DNA of 59,500 nucleotides from Trichomonas tenax (lineage: Eukaryota; Parabasalia; Trichomonadida; Trichomonadidae), in NCBI GenBank assembly GCA_023091735.1, contig JALKBU010000221.1, positions 1 to 59,500 of the forward strand, written 5' to 3'. The notes under the pieces were generated by a model. It saw only the letters and a list, made by a program, of their open reading frames with translations, made no database searches and was not told the origin of the DNA. A program made the position numbers and the translations under genes. Shown here piece after piece: positions 36,677-47,700 of the stretch (position 1 is its first letter; each line of letters starts with the position of its first letter).

Positions 36677-38890
36677 TTAGAAATCAACATTCCAATTGAA
36701 CCTGATGTTCGTTATCTTTTCAAGCATCTCTATAGGCATATTAACATAAGAAGTTAGGGTAAACAACCTTTCAATCAAATCATTGAACTTATCAAGATGG
36801 TCTACAACATCATCTTCATCGAAAATTTGATATAAATTAATTGATTGTAAGAAAGTAATTATGTTTGCGACTGTTTCTCCAACAAATGTTCCATGGAAAA
36901 TAATGTCTTTGGTAATCTGTTCAATGAAGTCTTGAGTATCAACCTCGAATGGTTCAAGAAGTTCCTCCAAATAGTTTATATTCTCATCGTTTAATTGCGT
37001 GAGATCATGAACTTCATCCATTATCAGGCTCATCCTGAGAATCATAAATAGTGGATCCTTTTCGAGATCAAACTTTGAGAAAATCAATTGTGAAGACTGA
37101 AGAAGTTGATATTTGTTTTCTGTGTTGAGAATATTCGCATTTGTAATGGCATTTCGTGCAGCAAAAAGCGGAACTTCTTTTAGTTGCTGATCATCTAAGT
37201 TGTAATAGTAATCGAGAGTTCTTGGACGAGATAATGTAATAACTAATGTGTATAATTGATCAATACTTAAGCTCTCGATTTTGCTCTTGAGACCTGCTAT
37301 AAGCTTTGGACTGTTTGTGTCGAGAATAGCTGCCAATTGCAATCGATCAGTAAGATCAATAGATTCGTGCTTAGTGTTGAGATATTTGGTGATATATTTC
37401 TTGATTCTCCTGAGATAAGGCTTTGCAAACGAAATATTAGGATGTGCAAGCAAATATTTAATGACACGATTTGATTCATCAAATTCACTTGCGTCATCCT
37501 TAGAAATCAAATATGAAAGATAAAGAAGTCCAAGTTCTGGTTCGTCATCACATACGTGAATGTAATGTTCAATGTAATCAGCAACGAGGAATTTGACTGA
37601 GCTAGTAAGCCTGCTATATAGCATCATGCAAATGTGAACTGTTTCGACAGGATGTTGTTTGCATTCTATTAAGAATTTAGCTGCGTCATCGTATTGCTCT
37701 GTTAAAATCAAAATGTATGGACGAGTAAATGCGAAGTCTTTGTTTTGTTTGACAATCTGAGCTGTTTCATCACGCATTGACTGCTTAACAACTTCCATCA
37801 TATCTCTGTTAAGGCTGCCTGAAATCTTAGATGCGTATAATAGGTCAAATAGTGTGTCTTCAATATTTTCAAGAAGACGAGCATCCTTTGTTGGAAATTC
37901 ATGATCCAAAATTTCTGTGATTGTTGTTGCAACAGCTTGTTCTTCTAAATTCTCACTGAGGGTCAGTGTTCTCTCTTCGAGAAGATCTATTCCGTCGATA
38001 ACTTCAATAATGCTGATTATTTGTGAATAACTACGCTGAATATCTCCATCTTTTATTGATTTTGCATCTTCTTGAATTTTGTCTTTGAATTGCTGAAGCA
38101 AGTGAGTGAGACCAGCGCGGAAGCATATCCACACCATTCTCCATTTGATGTTGATTTCCGGTAAATCTTTTTCGAATCTATCGATAGCTTTAAGTTTTTC
38201 GATTGCTTTATGGCGAACATCGTCAAGAGTAACGTCATTATTATTTTCACATCCAAAGTTGTGAATACGGTATTGTTTTTGCAAGAATTCAATTGAGTTT
38301 AAAGAATCTGAAAGAATTGAAAAATAACTGTAAAGTATAGATTTCGTATCATCTGAATAATAATCTACTAAGTCTCTGCAGAGATTTGCGATATTATCTT
38401 GTTTTGCAGCAATATCAGCGATTTCTTTTGCTAAATTCACGTTAGATGATAACAGAGGAGCAGAGTTATTGTCGAGCTGATTCTTTTGAATGAACTTTTC
38501 TTGCTCAATAACCGGAGAATTCAAATTCTTGAGTGTTTCAATGGTAAACTTTCTCTGTACATCCCATTCCTTGTATAAATCGGAGGTTCTCTCAATTTTG
38601 AGTAATTGTTCGGTTGTAGAGACATTAACTGTCTCATAATTTGTTTCTTGTTTTGCAATTTTTTCGATTTTGGTTCCTTCCTTTATTTTCTTGAGTAATT
38701 CATCAGCCTTTGTCGGGTCGACACCCTGGAATGCTAAAATCTCTTTTCCATTTGGAGTTGGATTTTGTCCATTCGCAATACGATTGAAAAAGGAGCCAAT
38801 TTGTTTGATTTGAATGACTATTCTGTTGTCGCCACGTCTGCCTGTCTCCAAAAGCTCGGCTTGGCGCTTAATTTCATCAATAGAAGTCAT
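36677..38890 (-). CDS. NUP93: Nucleoporin Nup93/Nic96-like
   Basis: The 737-residue helical protein is slightly shorter than animal Nup93 (about 820). The N-terminal about 170 residues are charged coiled coil, as expected for the part that binds the Nup62 complex. The solenoid that follows includes WRMVWICFRAGLTHLL (family: VWALVYYCLRCGDLLAA). The diagnostic stretch near 390-450 reads RPYILILTEQYDDAAKFLIE, then PVETVHICMMLYSRL and a D--LGLLYLSYLI segment. This matches the Nic96 pattern of a 'L-TGQFE-AI-FL', 'P-DAVH-A--L' and 'P--AL-YL-LI' order. Nup93 is a structural core of the nuclear pore inner ring. The call rests on pattern recognition alone. Confidence 0.7.
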   Translation of the reverse strand: MTSIDEIKRQAELLETGRRGDNRIVIQIKQIGSFFNRIANGQNPTPNGKEILAFQGVDPTKADELLKKIKEGTKIEKIAKQETNYETVNVSTTEQLLKIERTSDLYKEWDVQRKFTIETLKNLNSPVIEQEKFIQKNQLDNNSAPLLSSNVNLAKEIADIAAKQDNIANLCRDLVDYYSDDTKSILYSYFSILSDSLNSIEFLQKQYRIHNFGCENNNDVTLDDVRHKAIEKLKAIDRFEKDLPEINIKWRMVWICFRAGLTHLLQQFKDKIQEDAKSIKDGDIQRSYSQIISIIEVIDGIDLLEERTLTLSENLEEQAVATTITEILDHEFPTKDARLLENIEDTLFDLLYASKISGSLNRDMMEVVKQSMRDETAQIVKQNKDFAFTRPYILILTEQYDDAAKFLIECKQHPVETVHICMMLYSRLTSSVKFLVADYIEHYIHVCDDEPELGLLYLSYLISKDDASEFDESNRVIKYLLAHPNISFAKPYLRRIKKYITKYLNTKHESIDLTDRLQLAAILDTNSPKLIAGLKSKIESLSIDQLYTLVITLSRPRTLDYYYNLDDQQLKEVPLFAARNAITNANILNTENKYQLLQSSQLIFSKFDLEKDPLFMILRMSLIMDEVHDLTQLNDENINYLEELLEPFEVDTQDFIEQITKDIIFHGTFVGETVANIITFLQSINLYQIFDEDDVVDHLDKFNDLIERLFTLTSYVNMPIEMLEKITNIRFNWNVDF

Positions 38891-39072
38891 TCTTTGTGTC
38901 TATTAAAATTGAAGAACTGTGTTTGATTAAAATTTTTGGCTGTTTTCCTGCAAATATAGATAAAGACACCTTAAGGTGATAAAAATATAGAAGAATTTTT
39001 GGGATAAAACTAACATTTTAATACAAATATCAACAAATATGTTACAAGAAGGCTTAAAGAAATGTGTATTGA

Positions 39073-39387
39073 TTACTTTTTAGGTGGATTTGTTGCCTTC
39101 TTCTGTTGTTCTTGTTTAGGTTTTGGATATGGTGTTGTTGCAGCTGTGATTGTTGCCCGCTTTCTCGCTATCTGTTCTTTGAGCTCGCTGATGCGAAACA
39201 TCATTGCATTCTGTAATTTCGCGCTTCTTTGTGCATATAACGTTAAATCATCTCTTAATTCTTTGGAAACTCTGTTGAAAGTGTCGATCAAATACTGCAT
39301 TTCTTCTCTCTGATGCTCGATGATTTCGTCTCTTGGATCGTCGTAATGTCTTTCATCAACGAAATCATTAGAATCATATTGCGACAT
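39073..39387 (-). CDS. Short coiled-coil protein, unassigned
   Basis: The product is 104 residues: an acidic start (MSQYDSNDFVDERHYDD), one long helix (about 25-78) with heptad-like Leu/Ile/Met, and a Lys/Pro-rich tail (PKPKQEQQKKATNPPKK). The size and basic tail could suit a histone-chaperone-like or microtubule-binding adapter, but there is no direct evidence. A clean ATG, stop and codon periodicity support a gene. The opposing plus-strand frame here is a shadow. Confidence 0.55.
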   Translation of the reverse strand: MSQYDSNDFVDERHYDDPRDEIIEHQREEMQYLIDTFNRVSKELRDDLTLYAQRSAKLQNAMMFRISELKEQIARKRATITAATTPYPKPKQEQQKKATNPPKK

Positions 39388-39745
39388 TTTCTAATTCTTA
39401 ACGTACAGCTTGAAAAAAACTAAAATTGCAAAATCATCTGTAATATATCTTTAATGTTAATAATAAAATCATATTAATTATTTCAAAATTCCCAAATGAT
39501 TTTTTTGACGTGAAAAATGTTATTTTTGATATTTTTTATGTTGTTAAAAAATAATGGGAAAATTAAAACTTCTAGATTTAATCATAGCTGCTGAAGGTAT
39601 GAAGATGCATCCTTAAAGTTGTTGAATATCTATACTATGTGAAAAATATTTCGAATTTTTATTGGAAAAGACGATAATATATATTGTATCTGACTCATGG
39701 AAAGTAACAAAATGCTTAAAGTTTTATTTTAAATCACAAAATCTA
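39388..39745. other. Intergenic AT-rich spacer
   Basis: About 360 bases. The TTTTTTGACGTGAAAAATG segment near 39500 resembles a promoter box but faces no gene. Nothing else is recognised. Confidence 0.5.
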
Positions 39746-40582
39746 TTATAAGCGAACATATCTGTTACTATTTGTATCAAAAACAATAGAATCGATCCAT
39801 CTGACAAACACAAAGAAGCTTCCGAAGATACCAAGAATGTGGGATATCAAATATATGACAGGAGTTCTATCAACAGCTTTTGTAAGTTGAAGTGGTGTGA
39901 AATCCCACTCAAAGATGATGGCAAGAAGTCCTCTATCACGGATCTTTCCAATGTTAGTCTTAGTAACATCAGCGAGGATTTGGAATCCAATTTGACTTCC
40001 ATCCAAAACTGGAACGAGTTTTACACCATAAACTATCATATAAAGCTCGTTCTTCGGCATGATCATCTGAGTTCCATGGAGAGGTGATTCTAGTCTTAAA
40101 ACTCCAAATTGGAATTTGTGAATTCTGTGTGAAATGTTATAGTTGCTGAGAAGAAGGTGCAAATGTGCGTGGTTTCCTTCAGAGTCGGCATAATTCTTTC
40201 CAGTTCCGATATGCATGCTTCCTGGAACAGAAGGAACAGTTCCTTCAGCAATAACGCGGCAGAAGCCATTTTCCGGTTCAATCCTTATTTTGGAGTGTGT
40301 ATCAAGTTCGAAAGTGCGTTTTTGATTCATAATATCGAAATGAACATCTGAACAATCGCGATAAATCGTTGCATCAACAAGGTATGGTATTTCTTTGGGT
40401 ATCTCGATCTTCGTGACAGATAATTGATCGAAAGATTTGACCATCGTGTATTCTGAAATTTCCATGTAAACGTTATAAAGGAGATAAACGAGCGAGATGA
40501 TCGACAGGATACCGCCGAAGTTCGTCTTCACGGTTAAATCTGATTTAATTGCTTTGGGGAAAATATCAAAAGCGCGGAACAT
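39746..40582 (-). CDS. Erv41/Erv46 (ERGIC2/ERGIC3) family COPII cargo receptor
   Basis: The 278-residue protein has the family topology: a short cytosolic N-terminus with FDIFPKAIKSDLTVKTNFGG (family: DAFPKV--D--T-GG), a first transmembrane helix (about 25-43), a large lumenal beta-rich domain, and a second helix near the end (about 242-262, VIYLISHILGIFGSFFVFV). The C-RVIAEGTVPSVPGSMHIG segment matches the lumenal C-I-G---V-KV-G-FHI block. The pair cycles between ER and Golgi retrieving or exporting cargo. It is shorter than Erv46 (about 400) and lacks an obvious CxxC pair, so it is nearer to Erv41. Confidence 0.87.
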   Translation of the reverse strand: MFRAFDIFPKAIKSDLTVKTNFGGILSIISLVYLLYNVYMEISEYTMVKSFDQLSVTKIEIPKEIPYLVDATIYRDCSDVHFDIMNQKRTFELDTHSKIRIEPENGFCRVIAEGTVPSVPGSMHIGTGKNYADSEGNHAHLHLLLSNYNISHRIHKFQFGVLRLESPLHGTQMIMPKNELYMIVYGVKLVPVLDGSQIGFQILADVTKTNIGKIRDRGLLAIIFEWDFTPLQLTKAVDRTPVIYLISHILGIFGSFFVFVRWIDSIVFDTNSNRYVRL

Positions 40583-40865
40583 TTTTTTATTTTATCGATT
40601 TGAACAGAAATGATTTTCACATCAAATTTATAACTTACACATTCTAATATTATCATAAAACTAAATTTAAGCAATTTATAAATATTCGACATGTAAAATT
40701 TTATATGTCAAATGTCTTTTAATTTCATTCATAGACCTTTATTGGAAGGTTTGGAAATATATAAAAATCGTCACCTGCTTGAGCAGTATAGTAATGATTT
40801 CTGCAATGATTTGGAATAACAAATGCCATTTTAAAAATTATCGACAAAATAATAGAATATGTATC

Positions 40866-42032
40866 TTATTTGAGCATCTGCTTAATGCTCATTGAGCGCT
40901 TGTCATCCTTCTTCGTGACCTTGAAGACGGCCATTTCGAAGTCTTCTTGGGTGACATGGACACGTCTCTCTCTAAGAGCAAACATACCTGCTTCTGTGCA
41001 AACAGCCTTGAGTTCAGCACCGGAAGCACCTCCTGTCTCAGCAGCGATCTTCTTGAGATCGATACCACGCTGAAGGTTCATTCTACGACTATGAATACGG
41101 AGAATCTGAAGTCTGCCAGCATCTCCTGGGTTAGGGAACTCAATCTTTCTATCAATACGGCCTGGTCTGAGAAGAGCAGGATCTAAGCAATCAATACGGT
41201 TTGTAGCCATGATAACTTTGATACTATTAGAAGCTTCGAAACCGTCGAGCTGATTAAGCAATTCTAACATTGTTCTCTGAACTTCTGTATCACTTCTTGA
41301 TCCGGCACCACGAGCAGAACCGATTGAGTCGATTTCATCCATGAAAATGATTGATGGAGCATGGAGTCTGGCCATAACGAAGAGCTCACGGACCATACGA
41401 GCACCTTCACCGATATACTTCTGGACCAATTCAGAGCCAGAGACACGGATGAATGTTGTATCAGTGTGGTGAGCGACAGCACGAGCGAGGAGTGTCTTAC
41501 CAGTACCTGGTGGGCCGTAGAGAAGAACACCCTTTGGCTGTGGGATACCAAGAGATTCGAAAATTTCTGGGTGCTTGATTGGAAGCTCGATAACTTCCTT
41601 GATCATTTTAATTTGACGATCGCAGCCACCAATCATTTCGAAAGTTGAATCTGGGACCTTATCAACTTTCATCAAAGCAACAAGTGGATCAACTTTTGTA
41701 GGAAGAATACGGTGAAGTACCATTGAATCTGAGTGAAGGGCGACACGTGTTCCGGATGGAAGACCCGAGATGTCGACTTCTTCGTCTACAGTAACAAGAT
41801 ACTTGCCTTCGTGATTGTTTGATGTAAGTGCTTTATTTTTACCAACTTTACGAACGAGTTCTGCAATTTCCGAAGGATTTTCTTGAAGATGGAAAATTTC
41901 ATCCTTTAAATCACGAACTTGCTTGTTAAGATCATTACGTTGCGCTTGAAGGCGGGCAACATTCCTCTTTTTTTCACTGATAATAGATTCAAGTTCAGCA
42001 ATTCGTGAAGAAATGAAAGGTATCTGTTCCAT
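40866..42032 (-). CDS. RPT6: 26S proteasome regulatory ATPase Rpt6 (PSMC5/S8)
   Basis: The 388-residue AAA+ ATPase has an N-terminal coiled coil (about 10-55), an OB domain and the ATPase core. Walker A GPPGTGKT lies at about 173-180, Walker B IIFMDEID at about 228-235, and the arginine-finger region [14 protein letters not shown] follows. [30 protein letters not shown] and the ending SMSIKQMLK are diagnostic for Rpt6 among the six Rpt subunits. It acts in the 19S base to unfold substrates. The frame opens at a TTG (42044). The ATG at 42032 (MEQIPF) is the start. It is divergent from the PAAF1/Rpn14-like gene. Confidence 0.97.
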   Translation of the reverse strand: MEQIPFISSRIAELESIISEKKRNVARLQAQRNDLNKQVRDLKDEIFHLQENPSEIAELVRKVGKNKALTSNNHEGKYLVTVDEEVDISGLPSGTRVALHSDSMVLHRILPTKVDPLVALMKVDKVPDSTFEMIGGCDRQIKMIKEVIELPIKHPEIFESLGIPQPKGVLLYGPPGTGKTLLARAVAHHTDTTFIRVSGSELVQKYIGEGARMVRELFVMARLHAPSIIFMDEIDSIGSARGAGSRSDTEVQRTMLELLNQLDGFEASNSIKVIMATNRIDCLDPALLRPGRIDRKIEFPNPGDAGRLQILRIHSRRMNLQRGIDLKKIAAETGGASGAELKAVCTEAGMFALRERRVHVTQEDFEMAVFKVTKKDDKRSMSIKQMLK

Positions 42033-42301
42033 TGAGAATGTCAAACCGCTTCGATAAATTGGCCGGCTCTTGAATGCTTCTTATTGGGGCTTAGCAAGGC
42101 AGATTTTGATATCTCTTTGATATATACTGCTGCAATATATCATTTAAATCATATGTTTCGCTAAATAAAACTTTGATATAAAATTGTTCAAATAAGCATT
42201 GTCATATAAATGAATTCTGGTTAGCAGTGTAATTTCAAATTTATCATTGATTGGCCACAAAGTCATTTTCTAGATTATTGTTGAGTTGATGGCAAAATTA
42301 T

Positions 42302-42406
42302 TTTTACATGACATAAAATTATTTTTGTGAATTTTACACGTCATATTTAAATAAATTTATGAACATTACAAGACAATTTTTGAAACATTTTACATGCCAG
42401 ATTTTC
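42302..42406 (+). promoter_or_regulatory. Four ACATG-type motifs between RPT6 and PAAF1
   Basis: TTTTACATGACATAAAA (42302), TTTTACACGTCATATTT (42332), ATTACAAGACAATTTT (42365) and TTTTACATGCCAGATTTT (42388) are variants of one box, spaced 24-32 bases. The last one contains the ATG of the longest frame for the downstream gene. Confidence 0.5.
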
Positions 42407-42438
42407 AAAATTGGTCAAATAAAATTTTGCCAAATATT

Positions 42439-43470
42439 ATGTGGGAGATTCAAAGCGAATGGAGCTCTTTGGGATCTTTCTGGGTTAAGCTTGGCGAGAA
42501 AAAGTACACAGTGAGCAAGAAGGATAACATGTTTATCTCTAAAGACCAAAGAATATCAATAGATTCGACAATTCCGAAGGCTTTTACAATTTCTTCTCCA
42601 GAAGGAAGATGCACATTCATAGAACCTTCAATGAAGATCACATCGCATAAAGATAGCTGTGTAAACTGCATTGCTGTTACAACTGACGGCGACGAAGTAT
42701 TAAGCGGTGATTGTTTCGGAAAACTCTATTTGAACTACAAGAAGACAGATCCAGTTCCAATGGAAGGACCCAAAGATGGATTTGATATCGAAGATTGCAT
42801 TATTGACAAGAAATTGCAGAAATACTTCAGCTGTGGCGGAGATTTCTCAATCTATGCTTTTTCAAACGAATATTTTGTCATTGGACAATACAAAGGACAC
42901 AGAGCTTCAGTCAAAAGAATTCTAATCAACAATGATTTCATTTATTCGGGATCTGAAGATTGCACAGTTAAGAAATGGGATATTTCGCACTACAACGCAC
43001 TATCCACATCTAATGTTGACAATCCTGTTACAGATTTCTGCTTTGGTGAGAATGCAATTTATGTTTCAACACTTTCTTCGATCAGAGCATTAGATATGCG
43101 TACATCAACAGGTGTTGTCTCTCCTGACAATGGAGGGTCATCGTCATTCACAACAGTTTGCTGCTGTGATAATAAAATCGTTGCAGGAAGCGAGGAAGGC
43201 TCAATTTCCCTCTGGGACACCAGAAACATGGGCAAGCCAGTCACAGAGTGGCAGTGGTATGACTCCATGGTCAACAAAGTCAGATACAACCAGCACAGAC
43301 TCTGGGCTGTCACTAATGATGGAACAGCAGCTGCAATTGATATTGAGAACAAAACATCCTCTATCGTTCTCGGAACACCATCATTTGAGGCTGTTAAGGC
43401 TATAGCTTTCAGTGACTCAAAGGTTCTCACTTCTGGAGCAACTGGAGAAATATCAGTATTCAATTTGTAA
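42439..43470 (+). CDS. PAAF1: Proteasomal ATPase-associated factor 1 (PAAF1/Rpn14-like WD40 protein)
   Basis: The 343-residue WD40 propeller has an N-terminal IQSEW (human PAAF1: IQSDW) followed by a divergent strand region. Next comes HKDSCVNCIAVTTDGDEVLSGDCFGKLYL, aligning to HTKSITCLDISSRGGLGVSSSTDGTMKIW. Further blades include GHRASVKRIL..SGSEDCTVKKWD and IVAGSEEGSISLWDTR, and the terminal LTSGATGEISVFNL closes the propeller (human: YTCCRDGLVRRYQLSDL). PAAF1/Rpn14 is an assembly chaperone of the proteasome base that binds Rpt6, the product of the divergent neighbour. The frame has an earlier ATG (42394) inside the promoter motif; 42439 fits the family N-terminus better. Confidence 0.75.
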   Translation: MWEIQSEWSSLGSFWVKLGEKKYTVSKKDNMFISKDQRISIDSTIPKAFTISSPEGRCTFIEPSMKITSHKDSCVNCIAVTTDGDEVLSGDCFGKLYLNYKKTDPVPMEGPKDGFDIEDCIIDKKLQKYFSCGGDFSIYAFSNEYFVIGQYKGHRASVKRILINNDFIYSGSEDCTVKKWDISHYNALSTSNVDNPVTDFCFGENAIYVSTLSSIRALDMRTSTGVVSPDNGGSSSFTTVCCCDNKIVAGSEEGSISLWDTRNMGKPVTEWQWYDSMVNKVRYNQHRLWAVTNDGTAAAIDIENKTSSIVLGTPSFEAVKAIAFSDSKVLTSGATGEISVFNL

Positions 43471-43533
43471 ATTATCATTTAAAAACTGTATAATAAACAC
43501 ATTTATCTATGAAAAATATATATGAAAGAGATA

Positions 43534-44037
43534 TTAGTGGGGTCTTGTCAAAGATGAGAATAATTCTTCTTTTCCTTTTTGTATAACCCAAGCTGGATCA
43601 TCACCACATATCTGGAATCGCGATGCTTGTGCGCCCCTAGGCCATTGAGAAGCACGATTATTTGCTTCACTCGTAAATCTTGTTGGCGTGTAGTCTAACT
43701 TGATCTGGAATGCCTGCTGACGACGCGTAGTCTTTTTACGTTTCTCTTGTTCCATTTGGGCCAAAAGAGGCACAATTTTCCATGTTTTAAGTACATCACG
43801 CGTGTTTAAGATTTCTGCCTTCCTGGATGCGATTTGTTTGGCGTAGTCTCTCGAAAACTGTTCGTCTGCTTTGAGCGGAGGCTTTTTTTGAATGGCTGTG
43901 AGAACAACATTCTCTCTAAGCTCCAAAAATCTGTTATATTCGAGCTCCGTTTCGAAGTCTTCTGGAAGTAAACAGTATTGATCAAAAACCTTTCTGTGTA
44001 TCGCCAATTCTTGATTGTTCAAAACTTGATTCTTCAT
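43534..44037 (-). CDS. MAT1/Tfb3-like protein lacking the RING finger
   Basis: The 167-residue protein has a segment near residues 10-45, RKVFDQYCLLPEDFETELEYNRFLELRENVVLTAI, resembling the start of the MAT1 helical domain ([28 protein letters not shown]). A charged helix and a QRK-rich region follow, and the C-terminal third is of unknown fold. MAT1 assembles CDK7-cyclin H and joins it to TFIIH. The usual N-terminal RING (CPxC...) is absent here and there is no room for it. The assignment is tentative. A longer start at 44049 lies in a CACATGTCATTAAT box, so 44037 (MKNQ) is chosen. Confidence 0.4.
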   Translation of the reverse strand: MKNQVLNNQELAIHRKVFDQYCLLPEDFETELEYNRFLELRENVVLTAIQKKPPLKADEQFSRDYAKQIASRKAEILNTRDVLKTWKIVPLLAQMEQEKRKKTTRRQQAFQIKLDYTPTRFTSEANNRASQWPRGAQASRFQICGDDPAWVIQKGKEELFSSLTRPH

Positions 44038-44744
44038 TATTAATGACATGTGACATGAAAAGTCTAAATTTTATAATCAATTTCAAGCAATTTAACTATG
44101 ATGAATACCATATACTCGATCTGTGTAATCTATTTTATTCGTTAAAGGCTATTATTATGAATCATATTTTGAAATCTTTTCAAATTAACAACCATGAGAC
44201 GAAATATGAATGAGTTAGCTAAGTATATCGATTTTAAGCTAAACTTCAATGTGCTGATGATGTTTTACTGAATCAAACTGATTCATCTAATAAAATTGCA
44301 ATTAGTTGATTCATCACATTTGGGTATAATAATATTCGAATCTGGAAGTCAATTTGAAAGTGTGCCAGTACTTCATTTCAAGTTTGAAGGTGGTGATTTT
44401 CATATCTCATTTATAAACTTTATTTCTTCCCAACTAATACTCAAACTAACTTAAATTGATGTATGGACGATATCCATTAAAGTAAATTTATTTATTACAT
44501 AAATTAATTTCAAATCAATAAGATAATTATTGTTAGATTTTGGTATTCAAAGTATAAGATTACATTGTAATTTTAAGATATTGTGCTTAAGTTAATATGT
44601 TAGATATCAAAATTGTTATTGAGTTTAGATATGATTTTTGAAATAAATGAAAATTGATTTAGAAAAAATATGAGTCAATACTAAATCCACAAGAATTAAA
44701 GACAAATAGCAAAAACTTGATTTTAGTAAACGAATTTTTTAGAA
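44038..44744. other. Gene-free spacer of about 700 bases
   Basis: AT-rich, without frames beyond short shadows, repeats or RNA genes that I can name. An ACATGTCACATG-type box near 44046 belongs to the MAT1-like gene. Confidence 0.5.
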
Positions 44745-47700
44745 ATGAATTCTGATGGCATCCTGTCTTTAGAAGAGCACGACAATGTTCCTCTACAGAG
44801 CAATTCTCAGGCAGATGCATCTTCTTACGATGAAATTGATCAATTGAGAAAAGAAAACGCGATTTTAAAATCTCAATTAGAACGAGCTTGCAATAGCACT
44901 GCAGATCTAGAGATGCTTCACAAAGGAAAGCGTGAACTGACATCAAAACTTATCGAAGCAAATCTAAAAACTGAATCGTTACAAAATAGATTAAAAATTG
45001 CACAACAAAGAAATCAAGATATCGAAAAGAAGATAAACTCATACTGCCTCCAGATAACGAACTTAAATACAGAAATAGATAAAAAGAATAAAGAGATAAC
45101 CGAAAAAAATTCAAATATTGCCGAATTAAATATCAAAGATTCGAACGCTGAAAAGGCAAAAAGTGAACTTTCAACGTTTTTCACAGAGATATCTTCACTC
45201 GCTGACCAAAAAATACAAACTTTTTCACAAGTTTTAACATATTTCAAGTCAATTTTTCAGCAACATCAGTCAGAAATGGAAGAAATGAACAAAAAACATC
45301 AAGATTCAGAACTTAACGTTGTTTCTTCACTTAAACAAATGGTTAAAAAATGCAAGAAATTAAATAAAGACAATGAAATTCTTAATGAGAACAACCAAAA
45401 GCTTCACCAGCTGATAGACACTGCAAGAGATGCAATCAATACATCAGAAGAACAAATACAAAAGTTAATGGAAGATAATCAAGAATTCGAAATAAAATTG
45501 AACGAGAGTGTTATAAAATCACAATCATTACAGCGTGAAATTGAGCAACTCAAGTCAAAAATCGAACAAAATGAGCAAAAATACACAGATGATACACAGA
45601 AATATCAAGAATTACTCAATATGCGCGATACAAGGATTGATGAGCTCAAGAACATTATGAATAGCCCTGAGCAAACAGGTGCAACAAGAATATCAGAGCT
45701 TGTTCAAGAAAACACACAACTCAAAATCGAAATAAATCAACTTCGCGAACAAAAGAATCAATCCGATGAATTAGAGAAAAAGGTCGAGTTAAAGCTTAGG
45801 CAAGCATTGAACAAGATTAACAGCCAAAAGGAGGACCTCCAGAGGTATAAGAAGAAGCTCCACGCGTTTAGCAAAGATAAGATGAACAATACAGAGATTC
45901 TTCTCAAGAAAGAAATCGAGCAATTAAATCAACAAAATTCTAAATACGCAAAAGAAATCGATAGCTTTCGAACAAAGCTTCAAGGTGCTGAAGCATCACA
46001 CATTGAAGGTGAGTCTGCCTATGCTGCAGTTAAGAATGACAACGAACGTCTTCAGAACTCGATAACAAGTCTCGAGAACATCATCAGCAACCAAAGGGCT
46101 GAGATCACTTCTCTCACTAACCAAAGAAACAGGCTTTTCCAGCTTTGCCAGAAGTCTATTCAGTCTCTTACAAAGTATGAGATATCATCCAAGAACGCAC
46201 AGACCAAGATTACAGAGTTAACGCAGAAGACGCAGAAAGTATATAAGATCAGTCAGAGGAGTCCAGATATAGCAGTTCCTCAGTCTGATTCTAACATATT
46301 AACAACATTTTCACAGTCTTTGATTCCGCTTTTTGATCAGCCAATTCGCGACAGACTGAATTGTATTCTTGCGGACTTCAGGATGACACCAAACGAACGC
46401 GCAAAGGCAGCTTTCAAGGAGCTATCAGATATTGTCAAGAGTTCTCAGGACACAACAACAGAGCAGCAGAAGCAGCAAGCTACTGCAGCGTCTAATGTTC
46501 AGAGCTTACTCGAGTCAATGATCAAAGGATTCTCATCAATCCTTGGTGCTAAAACGAGTGATGACAAAGTCACAGGAAATGCAATCATTCCTCGTGATTC
46601 TGCTCTCATAGATTTCATCTGTGAGAAGACAGCGCAACTTGAACTTATTTTGCAACAGAACGAACTTTTGTCTCCGCAATTCCTTTCTCTCGACTTCCTC
46701 TTCACAGGGGCGTTTGAAGACAGAAAGAAGGTTCTTCAGGATCTCGCATGCCGCGGTTTCGACAGCCGTACTGCGTTCGATATATTCTGCCTCATATCTC
46801 TCGTCAACAGCGCACTTAATGACGAACTTGCTGCAGTGAGGAGCTTATGCGAGTCTCAGTCAACACAACTTGATAACATTGAAAGGTGCCTTGGTACAAA
46901 TGACGCAGACTTCATCCAGGAATCACTGAGCAATGTCGAGAAGAAGATTCGCAAACTTCAATCTAAGAACTCCAAACTGAAGCAATCGATCGTTATCTTG
47001 CAGGAAGAGCGCGAAGAGATTGCAGGAAACACAAATCTTAAGCTTGTTATCGATGAGCTGAAGAAGCAAGTTGACACAATGACACAGGAAATCGATCGTA
47101 AGTCTGCTGTTATCGAAGAATTGGAGAAGGAGAAAAGTGAAAAGCAGCGCATCATTGAATCTCAAGAGGCCGAGATCGCAAACTTGAAGAACGAGATCAG
47201 GCAAACACAGTTCGATCACCGCGCTGAGATCGCTCAGTTCGAGAAGACAATCTTTGCTTCAAACCAAGAAGTTCGCGAAGCAAACATGAAAATCAGCCAA
47301 TCGTCAGTCGAATTCGAGGCCAAGCTTCAAGAGCAGCGCAAACTCGCTGAAGATGATCGCCAGAGAGTCCTTGCTAAGCAGGATAAACTCGAGCGTCAAA
47401 TCGCATCACTCAAGGAGAAAGCACGTCAAAAGGATGCAGCATTTAAGTTGCGTGAGAACGATTTCAACAAGGAGACACAGAAGCTTATTGATGCACAGAT
47501 CCAGCTTAAGCAGAAACTTGCAGATTCAATCGAGTCTCTTCGTGCGCAGAGCACAGAGAGTGCGGAACTTCAGAGGAAGTTATCAGAGAGCCTTCGTATC
47601 AATGAAGGTAAGGCGCAAGACATGATGAAGGAAATATCCAAACTCACAGCTTCCAAGAAAGCTGCTGATGTCCAGATACAATCTCTACAGGATCAGATGA

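Noticed and set aside
44659..44946. Minus-strand 95-codon frame overlapping the large coiled-coil gene
   Set aside because: It is a shadow of the plus-strand coding sequence, rich in Cys and Phe, with no promoter box.
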